DNA from: Azoarcus sp. DN11
GTDB lineage: Bacteria; Pseudomonadota; Gammaproteobacteria; Burkholderiales; Rhodocyclaceae
Direction of reading: 5' to 3'
Assembly (NCBI RefSeq): GCF_003628555.1
Contig: NZ_CP021731.1
Coordinates: forward strand, 434,001 to 498,000
Length of the DNA stretch: 64,000 nucleotides
Shown here: positions 1-8,690 of the stretch, in pieces
How positions within the stretch are numbered: the stretch's first letter is position 1
Layout: every line of letters begins with the position of its first letter
The notes under the pieces: model-generated
Seen by the model: only the letters and a program-made list of their open reading frames with translations
Told to the model about the DNA's origin: nothing
Database searches by the model: none
Translations under genes and position numbers: made by a program

Positions 1-143
1 GGGCGGCCGTCCACTTCCAGGCCGATCATGACGAACTGGCCGTTCTCGTAGCGCAGCGCGCGGTCGCGCGTCGTGGTGAAGGAGAACAGCGTTTCGTTCC
101 AGTGGTGCACGCTGACGATCTTTTCGGTGATGAATGCTGCCAT
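1..143 (-). CDS. fpr: Ferredoxin-NADP(+) reductase, N-terminal fragment cut by the window edge
   Basis: Only the first 47 codons lie in the window. The ATG is at 143 and the frame stays open to base 1. The N-terminus (MAAFITEKIVSVHHWNETLF, then an F-S-F-T-T-T-R stretch and E-N-G-Q-F-V-M-I-G-L) is the start of the FAD-binding beta-barrel of bacterial Fpr. In that family the enzyme moves electrons between NADPH and ferredoxin or flavodoxin, with roles in Fe-S repair and oxidative stress. The family is about 258 residues long, so most of the gene lies beyond the left edge. It is divergent from the nitroreductase-like gene at 479. Family assignment is good; the symbol is by resemblance only. Confidence 0.8.
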   Translation of the reverse strand, partial: MAAFITEKIVSVHHWNETLFSFTTTRDRALRYENGQFVMIGLEVDGR

Positions 144-478
144 GGCTACTTGGTCGGGTTTTGGGCTGAAGGCGTGAATTGTACTGCTGCGATGCAGCGT
201 GGGGAGAAATATGTAGTAATCAGTTGGTTATAAGAGAAGGCAGGGCAGATCGAGCATCGGGAAAGACGGATGTCGGGGGGGCGGCTGCACGCGCCGGCGC
301 AGGAACGCGATCGGCCGGCCGGGGTCGATGAACATGCTGCGGGTGAGTTGGCGGACGAACCGGCGGAGAACATGGCGGACAAGGCGAGGCCGGTGGCGAC
401 GCGCAGGGCTGCGCGGACGCGAGGAGTGGGGTGACGAGGGGGACGAGGATCGTGAATACGGATGCGAGGGAGCCGGTC
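144..478. other. Intergenic region between divergent genes, no gene found
   Basis: About 335 bases separate the two divergent starts. The part next to the fpr start (roughly 178-235) is clearly more AT-rich than its surroundings and is the likely promoter zone, but I could not assign a convincing -35/-10 pair. The rest is GC-rich. A proline-rich open frame on the minus strand (220-480) is judged non-coding. Confidence 0.5.
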
Positions 479-2071
479 ATGCCATCCGAGCTCGTTCGCG
501 GCTACCATGAGCGCAGCAAGCACCGCCCGGAGCGCTATGCGCCGGGCCCGGGCAGGCTCGACTGGGCGAACCAGCCGGACCCGTGGCGCACCTGGGACGG
601 CACGCCGCGCACGGCGCTGCCGCTGGCGGCGGACGGCCTCGCGACGCGCCATGCCGCGCTGCGACGGGGCGAGCTGCCGCCGCCTGCGCCATTCGATCTC
701 GTGCATCTGGGCATCCTGTTCGAACTGTCGCTGGCGCTGTCGGCATGGAAGGAGTTCGCCGGGTCGCGCTGGGCGCTGCGCTGCAACCCGTCGAGCGGGA
801 ACCTGCATCCGACCGAGGGCTACCTGATCGCGCCCGCGCTGGCCGGCATCCCGGCCGGCGTGCACCACTACCTGAGCCGCGAGCACGTGCTGGAGCAGCG
901 TGCGCTGCCGCCCGCGGGCTGGGGGCGGGCCTTCGGCGGGGAGGCGGTGCTGGTGGCGCTGAGCTCGATCCACTGGCGCGAGGCGTGGAAGTACGGCATG
1001 CGCGCGTGGCGCTATTGCCAGCACGACTGCGGCCATGCGGTGGCTGCGCTGTCGCTTGCCGCGGCGGCGCTCGGCTGGTCTGCACGGGTGCTCGACCGGG
1101 TCGGCGACGACGCCATTGCCTGCCTGGCCGGACTCGACCGCGCGGTCGATTTCGGCGCCGCCGAACGTGAGGCGCCCGAGGTGCTGATGTGGATCGGGGG
1201 CGCGCAGGGCGACGTCGATGTCGATGCGCTCGTCGCGCTCGCGGGGCGTTGCACGTGGCAAGGGCGGGCCAACCGCCTGAGCGCCGGGCATGTCGACTGG
1301 CCCGATATCGGCGTCGTCGATGCGGCGGCGCGCAAGCCGCGTACGGCGGCTGTGCAGGGCGCGGCACGCCTGGCGCTGCCCCTGCCCGCGGCCGCCACAA
1401 ACGATCTGCCCTTCGCGACGCTCGCGCGCCGGCGCCGCAGCGCGGTGGCCTTCGACGGCGTCACGACGATGGGCGGCGCCGCGTTCTTCGCGCTGCTCGA
1501 TGCGCTGCTGCCGCGTGCGCACGTTCCGCCGTGGTCGGCGTGGCCGTGGCCACCGCAGGTACACCCGGCATTCTTCGTGCATCGCGTGGACGGGCTGGAG
1601 CCGGGGCTGTACGTGCTCGTGCGCGACCCCGCGGCCCTCGCCGGGCTGCGCGCCGCGCTGCGCGAAGACTGGCTGTGGCACAAGACCGGCCCCGCGCACG
1701 TGCCGCTCTACCTGCTGATTCCCTACGACCTGCGTGCGGCGGCGCAGCTGGTGAGCTGCCACCAGGAGATCGCCGCCGATTCGTGCTTCGCGCTCGGCAT
1801 GCTGGCGCACACCGGGCTCGTCGCGCGCGAGCCGTGGCGCTATGCGCAGCTCTATCGCGAGTGCGGCCTGATCGGCCAGGTGCTCTATCTCGAAGCGGAA
1901 GCGGCGGGGCTGCGCGGCACCGGCATCGGCTGCTTCTTCGACGACGCAATGCATGAACTGCTGGGCATCACGGGCGATGCGTGGCAGAGCCTCTACCACT
2001 TTACCGTCGGCGGGCCGATCGAGGATTCACGCCTGAGTTCGCTGCCGCCGTACGCCGGACGCGGTGGCTGA
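479..2071 (+). CDS. SagB/ThcOx-like nitroreductase-family protein
   Basis: A protein of about 530 residues of the SagB-type / nitroreductase superfamily, whose members bind FMN and catalyse dehydrogenations. The N-terminal signature (Y-H-E-R-S-K-H-R-P, then L-D-W-A-N-Q-P-D-P) and the R-C-N-P-S-S-G-N-L-H-P-T-E-G-Y motif are typical of the large two-module form. A second nitroreductase-like half follows, with an R-R-R-S-A-V-A-F-D segment near the middle and a C-terminal G-T-G-I-G-C-F-F-D-D motif. The frame could start with GTG at 431, but ATG 479 has an AGGGAG Shine-Dalgarno and sits just before the conserved N-terminus. No azole-peptide cyclodehydratase partner is nearby, so a role in modified-peptide synthesis is not supported; the substrate is unknown. 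Confidence 0.8.
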   Translation: MPSELVRGYHERSKHRPERYAPGPGRLDWANQPDPWRTWDGTPRTALPLAADGLATRHAALRRGELPPPAPFDLVHLGILFELSLALSAWKEFAGSRWALRCNPSSGNLHPTEGYLIAPALAGIPAGVHHYLSREHVLEQRALPPAGWGRAFGGEAVLVALSSIHWREAWKYGMRAWRYCQHDCGHAVAALSLAAAALGWSARVLDRVGDDAIACLAGLDRAVDFGAAEREAPEVLMWIGGAQGDVDVDALVALAGRCTWQGRANRLSAGHVDWPDIGVVDAAARKPRTAAVQGAARLALPLPAAATNDLPFATLARRRRSAVAFDGVTTMGGAAFFALLDALLPRAHVPPWSAWPWPPQVHPAFFVHRVDGLEPGLYVLVRDPAALAGLRAALREDWLWHKTGPAHVPLYLLIPYDLRAAAQLVSCHQEIAADSCFALGMLAHTGLVAREPWRYAQLYRECGLIGQVLYLEAEAAGLRGTGIGCFFDDAMHELLGITGDAWQSLYHFTVGGPIEDSRLSSLPPYAGRGG

Positions 2072-2228
2072 AACCGCCCGGCTCGCGCCGGTTCCATTGT
2101 CGACGGCGGCGAAAACTCGCGCGAGACGCGATGGTCATAGTCATGTGAAGGCCGGTGCGGCGGGCGGTGCGGATTCGATGACGGCCGCGGCGTGCCACGT
2201 CGCAGGCGACCCGGGCAAGGAGGTCGTC

Positions 2229-2747
2229 ATGAGAGGCTTGAGGAGGCTGTATTTCCTGCTGCCCGATGTCGGCATCGTGCGCAGGATCGTCGATGAGCTG
2301 CTGCTCGCCCATATCCCCTACGAACACATCCATGTCCTGGCGCGCGCCGAGACGCCGCTCGAGGAACTCCCCGAGGCCGGCGTCGCGCAGCGCACCGACC
2401 TCGTGCCGGCGATCGAACGCGGACTGGCCGTCGGCGGCACGGTGGGCGTCCTCGCCGGGCTGGCGGCGCTGGTGTTTCCGCCGGCCGGCATGGTCGCGGC
2501 GGGGGGCGCCATCCTGTTCGGGGCGCTCGGCGGGGCGGGGTTCGGCGCCTGGGTGTCGGCGATGATCGGGGTCGGTATCCCCAACTCGCATCTCGCGCGC
2601 TTCGAGGCTGCGATCGGGCAGGGCATGCTGCTGATGATGGTGGATGTGCCGAAGGACCGCGTCGAGGAGTTCGAGGACATGATCCGGCAGCATCACCCCG
2701 AGGCCGACATCGAAGGCGCGGAACCGACCATTCCGGCGTTTCCATAA
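2229..2747 (+). CDS. DUF1269-family membrane-associated protein
   Basis: A 172-residue protein starting MRGLRRLYFLLPDVG with AAGGAGG directly upstream of ATG 2229; the frame is open further upstream, but that part is unconserved in character. A cytoplasmic-looking N-terminal half is followed by a glycine/alanine-rich hydrophobic hairpin (about residues 67-115, V-G-G-T-V-G-V-L-A-G-L to G-A-W-V-S-A-M-I-G-V-G) and an acidic tail. This layout matches DUF1269, a family without a defined biochemical role. It lies 45 bp before the oxidase operon and is probably co-transcribed with it, which hints at an envelope or respiration-linked role but does not prove one. Confidence 0.75.
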   Translation: MRGLRRLYFLLPDVGIVRRIVDELLLAHIPYEHIHVLARAETPLEELPEAGVAQRTDLVPAIERGLAVGGTVGVLAGLAALVFPPAGMVAAGGAILFGALGGAGFGAWVSAMIGVGIPNSHLARFEAAIGQGMLLMMVDVPKDRVEEFEDMIRQHHPEADIEGAEPTIPAFP

Positions 2748-2792
2748 GACAAAGACAACGCCCGCGGGCGGGCAGCGACCGGAGATCGGTCC

Positions 2793-3587
2793 ATGGCTAT
2801 GGCAATCGCGCTGGTAGTGATCGTCGTCGCGTCGGTGGCGTTCCACTTTGCCAGCCCGTGGTGGTTCACGCCGCTCGCGTCGAACTGGGGGCAGCTCGAC
2901 GACACGATCCTGATCACGCTGGTGATCACCGGCGCGGTGTTCGTGGCGGTGAACCTGTTCGTCGCGGTGGCGATCCTGCGGTTTCGCCATCGCGAGGGGC
3001 ATCGCGCCGCTTTCGAGCCGGAGAATCGGCGCCTCGAAGGACAGCTGACGCTGCTGACGACGGTCGGCATCGTTGTGATGCTGGCCCCGGGCCTGTACGT
3101 GTATTCGGAGATGATCGGCCCGCCGGCGGACGCGATTCGGGTCGAGGTGCTGGGCCAGCAGTGGCAGTGGCGCTTCCGCTTCCCCGGCGCCGACGGCCGT
3201 CTGGGGCGCACCGACACCCGTTTCGTCGGCCCGGACAATCCCTTCGGCGTGAATCCCGACGATCCCGCCGGCCGCGACGACGTGCTCGTAGACAGCCCGG
3301 AGCTGCACCTGCCGCTCGGCCGCCCGGTGCTGCTGCTGCTGCGCTCGCGCGACGTGCTGCACGACTTCTTCGTGCCGCAGTTCCGCGCCAAGATGGACCT
3401 GGTGCCGGGGTTGGTGTCGCGCTTCTGGTTCACGCCGACGCGCGCCGGCCGCTTCGAGGTCCTGTGCGCCGAGCTGTGCGGGCTCGCGCACTACAACATG
3501 CGCGGCCATGTCGTCGTCGAGGACGAGGCCGCGTTCCGCACCTGGCTCGCCGCCCAGCCGACCTTCGTCGCGGCGACGGCGAGATAG
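2793..3587 (+). CDS. coxM: Cytochrome c oxidase subunit II (alternative, CoxM-type)
   Basis: A 264-residue subunit II that receives electrons from cytochrome c at the binuclear CuA centre and passes them to subunit I. Two transmembrane helices (about 38-62 and 86-106) precede a periplasmic cupredoxin domain. All CuA ligands are visible: His190, Cys225, Glu227, Cys229, His233 and Met236 (C-A-E-L-C-G-L-A-H-Y-N-M), plus the aromatic G-Q-Q-W-Q-W-R-F patch at 121-128. There is no fused cytochrome c domain, so it is aa3-like rather than caa3. There is no obvious lipobox signal peptide. First gene of a five-gene operon whose order (II, I, III, III, IV) resembles the coxMNOP alternative oxidase described in Bradyrhizobium; the symbol rests on that resemblance. 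Confidence 0.88.
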   Translation: MAMAIALVVIVVASVAFHFASPWWFTPLASNWGQLDDTILITLVITGAVFVAVNLFVAVAILRFRHREGHRAAFEPENRRLEGQLTLLTTVGIVVMLAPGLYVYSEMIGPPADAIRVEVLGQQWQWRFRFPGADGRLGRTDTRFVGPDNPFGVNPDDPAGRDDVLVDSPELHLPLGRPVLLLLRSRDVLHDFFVPQFRAKMDLVPGLVSRFWFTPTRAGRFEVLCAELCGLAHYNMRGHVVVEDEAAFRTWLAAQPTFVAATAR

Positions 3588-3596
3588 GAGGGGGCG

Positions 3597-5360
3597 ATGA
3601 GCGAGCACGATGCACACGGCGAACCGCGCAGCTTCTGGACGAAATACGTGTGGAGCCAGGACCACAAGGTCATCGCGATCCAGTACAGCCTCACCGCGAT
3701 CGCCGTCGGACTGGTCGCGCTCGTGCTGTCGAACCTGATGCGCCTGCAGCTGGGCTTTCCCGGCGCCTTTCCCTTCATCGACCCGGCGCGCTATTACCAG
3801 TTCGTGACGATGCACGGGATGATCATGGTGATCTACCTGCTCACCGCGCTCTTCCTCGGCGGCTTCGGCAACTACCTGATCCCGCTGATGGTGGGCGCGC
3901 GCGACATGGTCTTCCCCTACCTCAACATGCTCTCGTACTGGATGTACCTGCTGGCGGTGCTGGTGCTGATGGCCGGCTTCTTCGTGCCCGGCGGACCGAC
4001 CGGCGCGGGCTGGACGCTGTATCCGCCGCAGGCGATCCTGCCCGGCACACCCGGCACCGAATGGGGCATCGTGCTGATGCTGGTGTCGCTGCTGATCTTC
4101 ATCGTCGCGGCGACGATGGGCGGCCTCAACTACGTCACCACCGTGCTGCAGGCGCGCGCCCGCGGCATGACGCTGCTGCGCCTGCCGCTCACGGTGTGGG
4201 GCATCTTCGTCGCGTCGATCCTCGCGCTGTTCGCGTTTCCCGCGCTGTTCGTGAGCGGCGTGATGATGCTGTTCGACAAGCTGCTCGGCACCAGCTTCTT
4301 CATGCCGGCGATCGTGTCGATGGGGCAGCCGCTCAAGCACGCCGGCGGCAGCCCGGTGCTGTTCCAGCATCTGTTCTGGTTCTTCGGCCACCCCGAGGTG
4401 TACATCGTCGCGCTGCCCGCCTTCGGCATCATCTCGGACCTGATCAGCACCCATGCGAGGAAGAACATCTTCGGCTACCGCATGATGGTGTGGGCGATCG
4501 TCGCGATCGGCGGGCTCTCGTTCGTCGTGTGGGCGCACCACATGTACGTCTCGGGGATGAACCCGTACTTCGGCTACTTCTTCGCGACGACCACGCTGGT
4601 CATCGCGGTGCCGACCGCGATCAAGGTGTACAACTGGGTGCTGACGCTGTGGCGCGGCGACATCCACCTGCGCGTGCCGATGCTGTTCGCGATCGGCTTC
4701 ATCAGCACCTTCGCGATCGGCGGGCTGACCGGGCTCTTCCTCGGCAACGTCAGCGTCGACATCCCGCTGTCGGACACGTATTTCGTCGTCGCCCACTTCC
4801 ACATGGTGATGGGCGTGTCGCCGATCCTCGCGATCTTCGGCGGCATCTACCACTGGTACCCGAAGGTGACCGGGCGCCTGCTCGACGAGCGCCTCGGCAA
4901 GCTGCACTTCTGGGTGACCTTCCTCGGCACCTACGCGATCTACATGCCGATGCACTACCTCGGCTTCCTCGGCATGCCGCGGCGCTATTACGCGTACGAG
5001 GGCTACGAGTTCATCCCGGCGTCGGCGCAGGACCTCAACGCCTTCATCACCGTCGCGGCGCTGGTGGTCGGCGTCACGCAGCTGGTGTTCCTGTTCAACC
5101 TCGCGTGGAGCGTGCGCCACGGCCGGCCGGCCGGCCCGAACCCGTGGGGCGCGACGACGCTCGAATGGCAGACGCCGGACACGCCGCCGCGGCACGGCAA
5201 CTGGGGCGAGACGCTGCCCGAGGTGCATCGCTGGGCCTACGACTACAGCGTGCCCGGCGCCGCGCGCGACTTCATCCCGCAGAACGTGCCGCACTCGGAG
5301 GCCCCCGCGGGCGACGGTGCGCCGCCCGCTGATCGGCATGCCTGGGAGGGCCACGCATGA
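3597..5360 (+). CDS. coxN: Cytochrome c oxidase subunit I (alternative, CoxN-type)
   Basis: A 587-residue catalytic subunit that reduces O2 to water at the heme a3-CuB centre and pumps protons. Twelve hydrophobic segments are apparent. Key residues: heme ligand His73 (T-M-H-G-M), the CuB motif H265-P-E-V-Y269 with the crosslinked His/Tyr pair, CuB ligands His314-His315, and heme ligands His400 and His402 (A-H-F-H-M-V-M-G). With the Y269 motif present it belongs to the A-type heme-copper oxidases. It starts 9 bp after coxM, and its stop overlaps the next ATG by 4 bp, so translation is probably coupled. No CtaG, heme A synthase or heme O synthase gene is in the window, so assembly factors must be encoded elsewhere. 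Confidence 0.93.
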   Translation: MSEHDAHGEPRSFWTKYVWSQDHKVIAIQYSLTAIAVGLVALVLSNLMRLQLGFPGAFPFIDPARYYQFVTMHGMIMVIYLLTALFLGGFGNYLIPLMVGARDMVFPYLNMLSYWMYLLAVLVLMAGFFVPGGPTGAGWTLYPPQAILPGTPGTEWGIVLMLVSLLIFIVAATMGGLNYVTTVLQARARGMTLLRLPLTVWGIFVASILALFAFPALFVSGVMMLFDKLLGTSFFMPAIVSMGQPLKHAGGSPVLFQHLFWFFGHPEVYIVALPAFGIISDLISTHARKNIFGYRMMVWAIVAIGGLSFVVWAHHMYVSGMNPYFGYFFATTTLVIAVPTAIKVYNWVLTLWRGDIHLRVPMLFAIGFISTFAIGGLTGLFLGNVSVDIPLSDTYFVVAHFHMVMGVSPILAIFGGIYHWYPKVTGRLLDERLGKLHFWVTFLGTYAIYMPMHYLGFLGMPRRYYAYEGYEFIPASAQDLNAFITVAALVVGVTQLVFLFNLAWSVRHGRPAGPNPWGATTLEWQTPDTPPRHGNWGETLPEVHRWAYDYSVPGAARDFIPQNVPHSEAPAGDGAPPADRHAWEGHA

Positions 5361-6037
5361 GCGCACGCTCGGGCATCCTCGCCGCCCTCACGACGAAACC
5401 GTGGCTGCCGCAACCGCTGCCGCCCGTGGTGGTGCCGCGCCTGGCCGCCGCGACCGTGGGGCTGCGCGTGTTGCTGGGCGTGATCGGCGTGCTGTTCGGC
5501 CTGTTCGCGATCGCGCTGCTGGTGCGCGCGCGCCTGCCGGACTGGCAGCCGCTCGCGGGCACGCCGACGAGCCCGCTCGCGGGGCTGGGGCCGCTGTGGA
5601 CGAACACGGCGCTGCTCGCGGCGAGCAGCCTCGCCTTGCAGGCGGCGAGCGTCGCGGCGCAGCGCGGCCGGCTCGCGGCGACGCGCCTCGGGCTGGTGTT
5701 GGCGGGCATCGCCGCGCTCGCCTTCCTCGTCGGGCAGGGGTGGGTGTGGTGGCTGTTCATTGCCACGGGCCATTTTGTCGCAAGCCACCCGGCGGCGAGC
5801 TTCTTCTATCTGCTTACCAGCGTGCATGGCCTGCATCTTGCCGGCGGCCTGGTCGCGCTGGGGCGCAGCGTCGCGCGGGCGTGGCGCGAGCGGTCGTGCG
5901 TGCGCGTGCACCCGGGGGTCGCGCGCTGCGCGCTGTACTGGCATTTCCTGTTCGCCGTGTGGCTCGTGCTCTTCGCGCTGCTCGCCAGCCCGCCCGCGAC
6001 GCTGGCCGCGCTGGCCGACATCTGCGGCATCCGATGA
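5357..6037 (+). CDS. coxO: Cytochrome c oxidase subunit III-like protein (CoxO-type)
   Basis: A 226-residue membrane protein with about five hydrophobic helices. The COX3-family signatures S-V-H-G-L-H-L-A-G-G and C-A-L-Y-W-H-F-L-F-A-V-W lie in the C-terminal half. The N-terminal half is divergent and rich in Ala and Leu. Its ATG overlaps the coxN stop (ATGA). It is the first of two consecutive subunit III homologues, an arrangement known for CoxO/CoxP of Bradyrhizobium. Subunit III is normally needed for stability of the catalytic centre rather than for electron transfer. Whether both copies assemble in one complex cannot be judged from sequence. Confidence 0.82.
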   Translation: MSARSGILAALTTKPWLPQPLPPVVVPRLAAATVGLRVLLGVIGVLFGLFAIALLVRARLPDWQPLAGTPTSPLAGLGPLWTNTALLAASSLALQAASVAAQRGRLAATRLGLVLAGIAALAFLVGQGWVWWLFIATGHFVASHPAASFFYLLTSVHGLHLAGGLVALGRSVARAWRERSCVRVHPGVARCALYWHFLFAVWLVLFALLASPPATLAALADICGIR

Positions 6038-6053
6038 GGGAAGGAGACGCGCC

Positions 6054-6734
6054 ATGACCACGATCGCACCCGCTGCCGGCGCCGCCGCGAGCGGCTGGCG
6101 CAGCCTCGTCGCCGACTGGTCCGGCGACCGTCGGGCCTTTGCTGTGCCGTGGGGCAAGGCGATGATGTGGATCTTCCTGATCTCCGACACCTTCATCTTC
6201 GGCTGCTTCCTCACCGGCTACATGACGGTGCGCATCGCGACGACCGCCGCTTGGCCGAAGCCGTCCGAGGTCTTCGCGCTCACGATCGGCGGCGAGAGCG
6301 TGCCGCTGATCCTGATCGCGATCATGACCTTCATCCTGATCACCAGCAGTGGCACGATGGCGATGGCGGTGAACTGCGCCTACCGCCGCGACCGTGTGCC
6401 CTGCGCGGCGCTGATGCTGGCGACCGCGCTGCTCGGCGCGAGCTTCGTCGGCATGCAGGCGGTCGAATGGAGCAAGCTGATCGCCGAGGGCGTGCGCCCG
6501 TGGAGCAACCCGATGGGGGCCGCGCAGTTCGGCGCGAGCTTCTTCATGATCACCGGCTTCCACGGCCTGCACGTGAGCGTCGGCGTGATCTACCTGCTGA
6601 CCATCGCCGCGCGCGTGCTCGGCGGGCGCTACGAGGCGCGCGGCGACTACACCATCGTCGAGATCGCGGGCTTGTACTGGCACTTTGTCGACCTCGTGTG
6701 GGTGTTCATCTTCGCGCTGTTCTACCTGTGGTAG
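6054..6734 (+). CDS. coxP: Cytochrome c oxidase subunit III (CoxP-type)
   Basis: A 226-residue subunit III with five predicted helices and clear COX3/CyoC signatures: F-L-I-S-D-T-F-I-F near residue 40, F-F-M-I-T-G-F-H-G-L-H-V, and the terminal G-L-Y-W-H-F-V-D-L-V-W-V-F-I-F. ATG 6054 has AAGGAGA upstream; the open frame extends further 5', but that part overlaps coxO in another frame and is not real. It is the second subunit III of the operon and the more canonical of the two. Confidence 0.88.
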   Translation: MTTIAPAAGAAASGWRSLVADWSGDRRAFAVPWGKAMMWIFLISDTFIFGCFLTGYMTVRIATTAAWPKPSEVFALTIGGESVPLILIAIMTFILITSSGTMAMAVNCAYRRDRVPCAALMLATALLGASFVGMQAVEWSKLIAEGVRPWSNPMGAAQFGASFFMITGFHGLHVSVGVIYLLTIAARVLGGRYEARGDYTIVEIAGLYWHFVDLVWVFIFALFYLW

Positions 6735-6748
6735 GGGAGGGCACGGCC

Positions 6749-7066
6749 ATGGACCATGCGTCCGGACAGCAGCATCCGATCGGCGTCTACCTGAAGGTGT
6801 GGGCGTTGCTCTTCGTGTTGAGCACGATGTCCTACCTGGTCGACTACTTCCACCTCCAGGGCCTGCTGCGCTGGGGCCTGATCGTCGCCTTCATGCTGAT
6901 GAAGGCCAGCCTGATCGTGGCCGTGTTCATGCACCTGCGCTGGGAGCGGCTGGCGCTGGTGTATGCGATCCTGGTGCCGCCGCTGTGCGTGCTGGTGCTT
7001 GTCGCCCTGATGGTGCTCGAGGGCGACTACGTCTTCCTCACGCGTAGCGCGTTCTTCGGTGGGTAG
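6749..7066 (+). CDS. Cytochrome c oxidase subunit IV (prokaryotic COX4 family)
   Basis: A 105-residue protein with three hydrophobic helices and the COX4_pro motif L-M-K-A-S-L-I-V-A-V-F-M-H-L. This small subunit is found in bacterial aa3/caa3/bo3 oxidases and stabilises the complex. It starts 14 bp after coxP and ends the operon. It converges with the universal stress gene with only 3 bp between the stops. Confidence 0.85.
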   Translation: MDHASGQQHPIGVYLKVWALLFVLSTMSYLVDYFHLQGLLRWGLIVAFMLMKASLIVAVFMHLRWERLALVYAILVPPLCVLVLVALMVLEGDYVFLTRSAFFGG

Positions 7067-7069
7067 GCG

Positions 7070-7510
7070 CTAGACCGGCGGCAGGGGTTTCACGAGGGTT
7101 ACCGGGACCGGCGAACGCTCAAGCACGCCTTTGGCGACCGAGCCGAGCAGCGCCTGCAGCAGTGCGCCGTGGCCGTGGGTGCCCATGACGATCTGGTCGA
7201 AGCGGTGCTCGGTGGCGTAGCGGACGATGGTGTCGGCGCTGTGGCCGACCGCGATGTGGTGGCTGTACGGCACGGCGGCGGCGTCGAGCGCCGCGCGCGC
7301 GGTCGCCAGCGCGGCGAGTCCTTCCTCGCGGTACCAGGCCTCGAGGTTGTCGCGGCTGACGAAGCTGCGCGCGTGCCCGTCGACGGGGATTTGCACGTTG
7401 AGCAGGTGGATGTCGAGCTCGCCGCTCGCCGCGCGCAGCTTCATCAGGTGGTCGAGCACGCGGTTGGCGTTCTCCGAGCCGTCGAGGGGTACGAGCACCT
7501 TGAGCATCAC
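7070..7510 (-). CDS. Universal stress protein, single UspA domain
   Basis: A 146-residue UspA-fold protein. It begins M-L-K-V-L-V-P-L-D-G-S-E-N-A and carries the ATP-binding signature G-T-H-G-H-G-(9)-G-S-V-A near residues 113-130, so it is probably of the nucleotide-binding type. Members are cytoplasmic dimers induced by starvation, redox or respiratory stress. It lies 18 bp downstream of the TerC gene on the same strand, suggesting a two-gene unit. Confidence 0.88.
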   Translation of the reverse strand: MMLKVLVPLDGSENANRVLDHLMKLRAASGELDIHLLNVQIPVDGHARSFVSRDNLEAWYREEGLAALATARAALDAAAVPYSHHIAVGHSADTIVRYATEHRFDQIVMGTHGHGALLQALLGSVAKGVLERSPVPVTLVKPLPPV

Positions 7511-7528
7511 GATCTCCTTGTCCGCCGG

Positions 7529-8275
7529 TCAGTGGCGCCGGGCATGGCTGTCGCCGGTGTCTTCGACCGCGAGCTCGACGAGCGGCGCCTGCGTGCCGGC
7601 CTTGCGTTGCGCGAGCCACGTGCCCAGCGCGACGACGAGGATCGCGCCCGCGGCCGAGGTCACGTAGTGCAGCCAGCCGGGCAGGTGCCCGACATACGGC
7701 TTCACCACCACGTCCCCCACCAGCATGCCACCGGCAATCCAGCCGAGCAACGCGGCGCCCAGCGTGATGACGACCGGGAAGCGGTCCATCAGCCGCAGGA
7801 CGAACTTGCTGCCCCATACGATGATCGGGATGCTCACGACGATGCCGAACACCACCAGCGTGAGGTCGCCCTTCGCCGCGCCGGCGACCGCGATCACGTT
7901 GTCGAGGCTCATCACCGCGTCGGCGACGACGATGGTCTTGATCGCACCGAGCAGATGCGTCGAACCCTCGACGTTCGCGTGGCCGTCCTCGTCCTCCGGT
8001 TGCAGCAGCTTCACGCCGATCCACAGCAGCAGCAGCGCGCCGACGATCTTCAGGAAGGGCAGCGCGAGGAGTTGCAGCGCGAAGAAGATCAGGACGATGC
8101 GCAGCGCGATCGCGCCCACCACGCCCCACGCGATGCCCTTGTTGCGCTGGTGCGCGGGCAGCTTGCGGCAGGCGAGCGCGATCACGACGGCGTTGTCGCC
8201 GCCGAGCAGGATGTCGATGGCGATGATCTGCAGCACCGACGTCCAGAAGGCGGCGGTCGTCAGCGTTTCGAGCAC
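7529..8275 (-). CDS. TerC/Alx-family integral membrane protein
   Basis: A 248-residue protein with seven or more hydrophobic helices. The family motifs are present: G-G-D-N-A-V-V-I-A-L-A near residue 26 and D-A-V-M-S-L-D-N-V-I-A-V-A-G-A near residue 95; the paired Asp residues are the presumed cation site. Characterised relatives (Alx, YceF, MeeF types) export Mn2+ or metallate exported enzymes; the tellurite link is historical. I looked for a yybP-ykoY manganese riboswitch in the 103 bp upstream and did not see one. Confidence 0.85.
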   Translation of the reverse strand: MLETLTTAAFWTSVLQIIAIDILLGGDNAVVIALACRKLPAHQRNKGIAWGVVGAIALRIVLIFFALQLLALPFLKIVGALLLLWIGVKLLQPEDEDGHANVEGSTHLLGAIKTIVVADAVMSLDNVIAVAGAAKGDLTLVVFGIVVSIPIIVWGSKFVLRLMDRFPVVITLGAALLGWIAGGMLVGDVVVKPYVGHLPGWLHYVTSAAGAILVVALGTWLAQRKAGTQAPLVELAVEDTGDSHARRH

Positions 8276-8378
8276 TGCTCGTTCTCCTCGTCAGGCACGG
8301 ATGCGCCGAAGGCCGCCATTGTCGCCAAGAACGGCGCTTCGGGACAGGGGGCGGCCGGGAACGGAACGGCGGTGCGGG

Positions 8379-8687
8379 CTACAGCGTCGCCCAGCGCGCG
8401 AACTCGCGGCCGAAAAAGGCGATCAGCACCAGCGCGAGCGGCGCGAAGGCGACGAAGACCTTCAGCACGCGGCGGATGAAGGCGTGCGCGAGCTCCGCCT
8501 CGATGAAGCGCTCGGCGATCAGCATGCCCTTCGCCCACACGATCGCGGCGACGACCACCGGCAGCCAGGGGGCGCCGTGGAACCATTGCCCCAGCACGAG
8601 GCTCACGAGCGTCAGCGCGACGAGGATCAGCCACGCCGCGGTCAGCGGGGCCAGCGCGGTGGCGGGTTTCCGTTCGGTCGGGCTCAT
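8379..8687 (-). CDS. norF: NorF-like / COX4-family small membrane protein
   Basis: A 102-residue protein with three hydrophobic segments and the motif W-A-K-G-M-L-I-A-E-R-F near residue 51, characteristic of the NorF / cytochrome oxidase subunit IV family. Its ATG follows the NorE-like stop by 3 bp. NorF is an accessory to nitric oxide reductase in denitrifiers. No norCB lies in the window, so the symbol is by family resemblance only and the pair could instead serve a haem-copper oxidase. Confidence 0.65.
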   Translation of the reverse strand: MSPTERKPATALAPLTAAWLILVALTLVSLVLGQWFHGAPWLPVVVAAIVWAKGMLIAERFIEAELAHAFIRRVLKVFVAFAPLALVLIAFFGREFARWATL

Positions 8688-8690
8688 CGT

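Noticed and set aside
220..480. Minus-strand 86-residue frame with a signal-like N-terminus and proline-rich body
   Set aside because: Composition follows from GC-rich DNA; it has no ribosome-binding site, its start overlaps the nitroreductase start, and it has no recognisable domain.
2001..5366. A 1121-codon open frame antisense to the oxidase genes
   Set aside because: Low-complexity charged composition and full overlap with coxM and coxN, whose metal ligands are all conserved.
8276..8378. Manganese (yybP-ykoY) riboswitch before the TerC gene
   Set aside because: Neither the conserved loop sequences nor a matching helical layout could be found in the 103 bp upstream.
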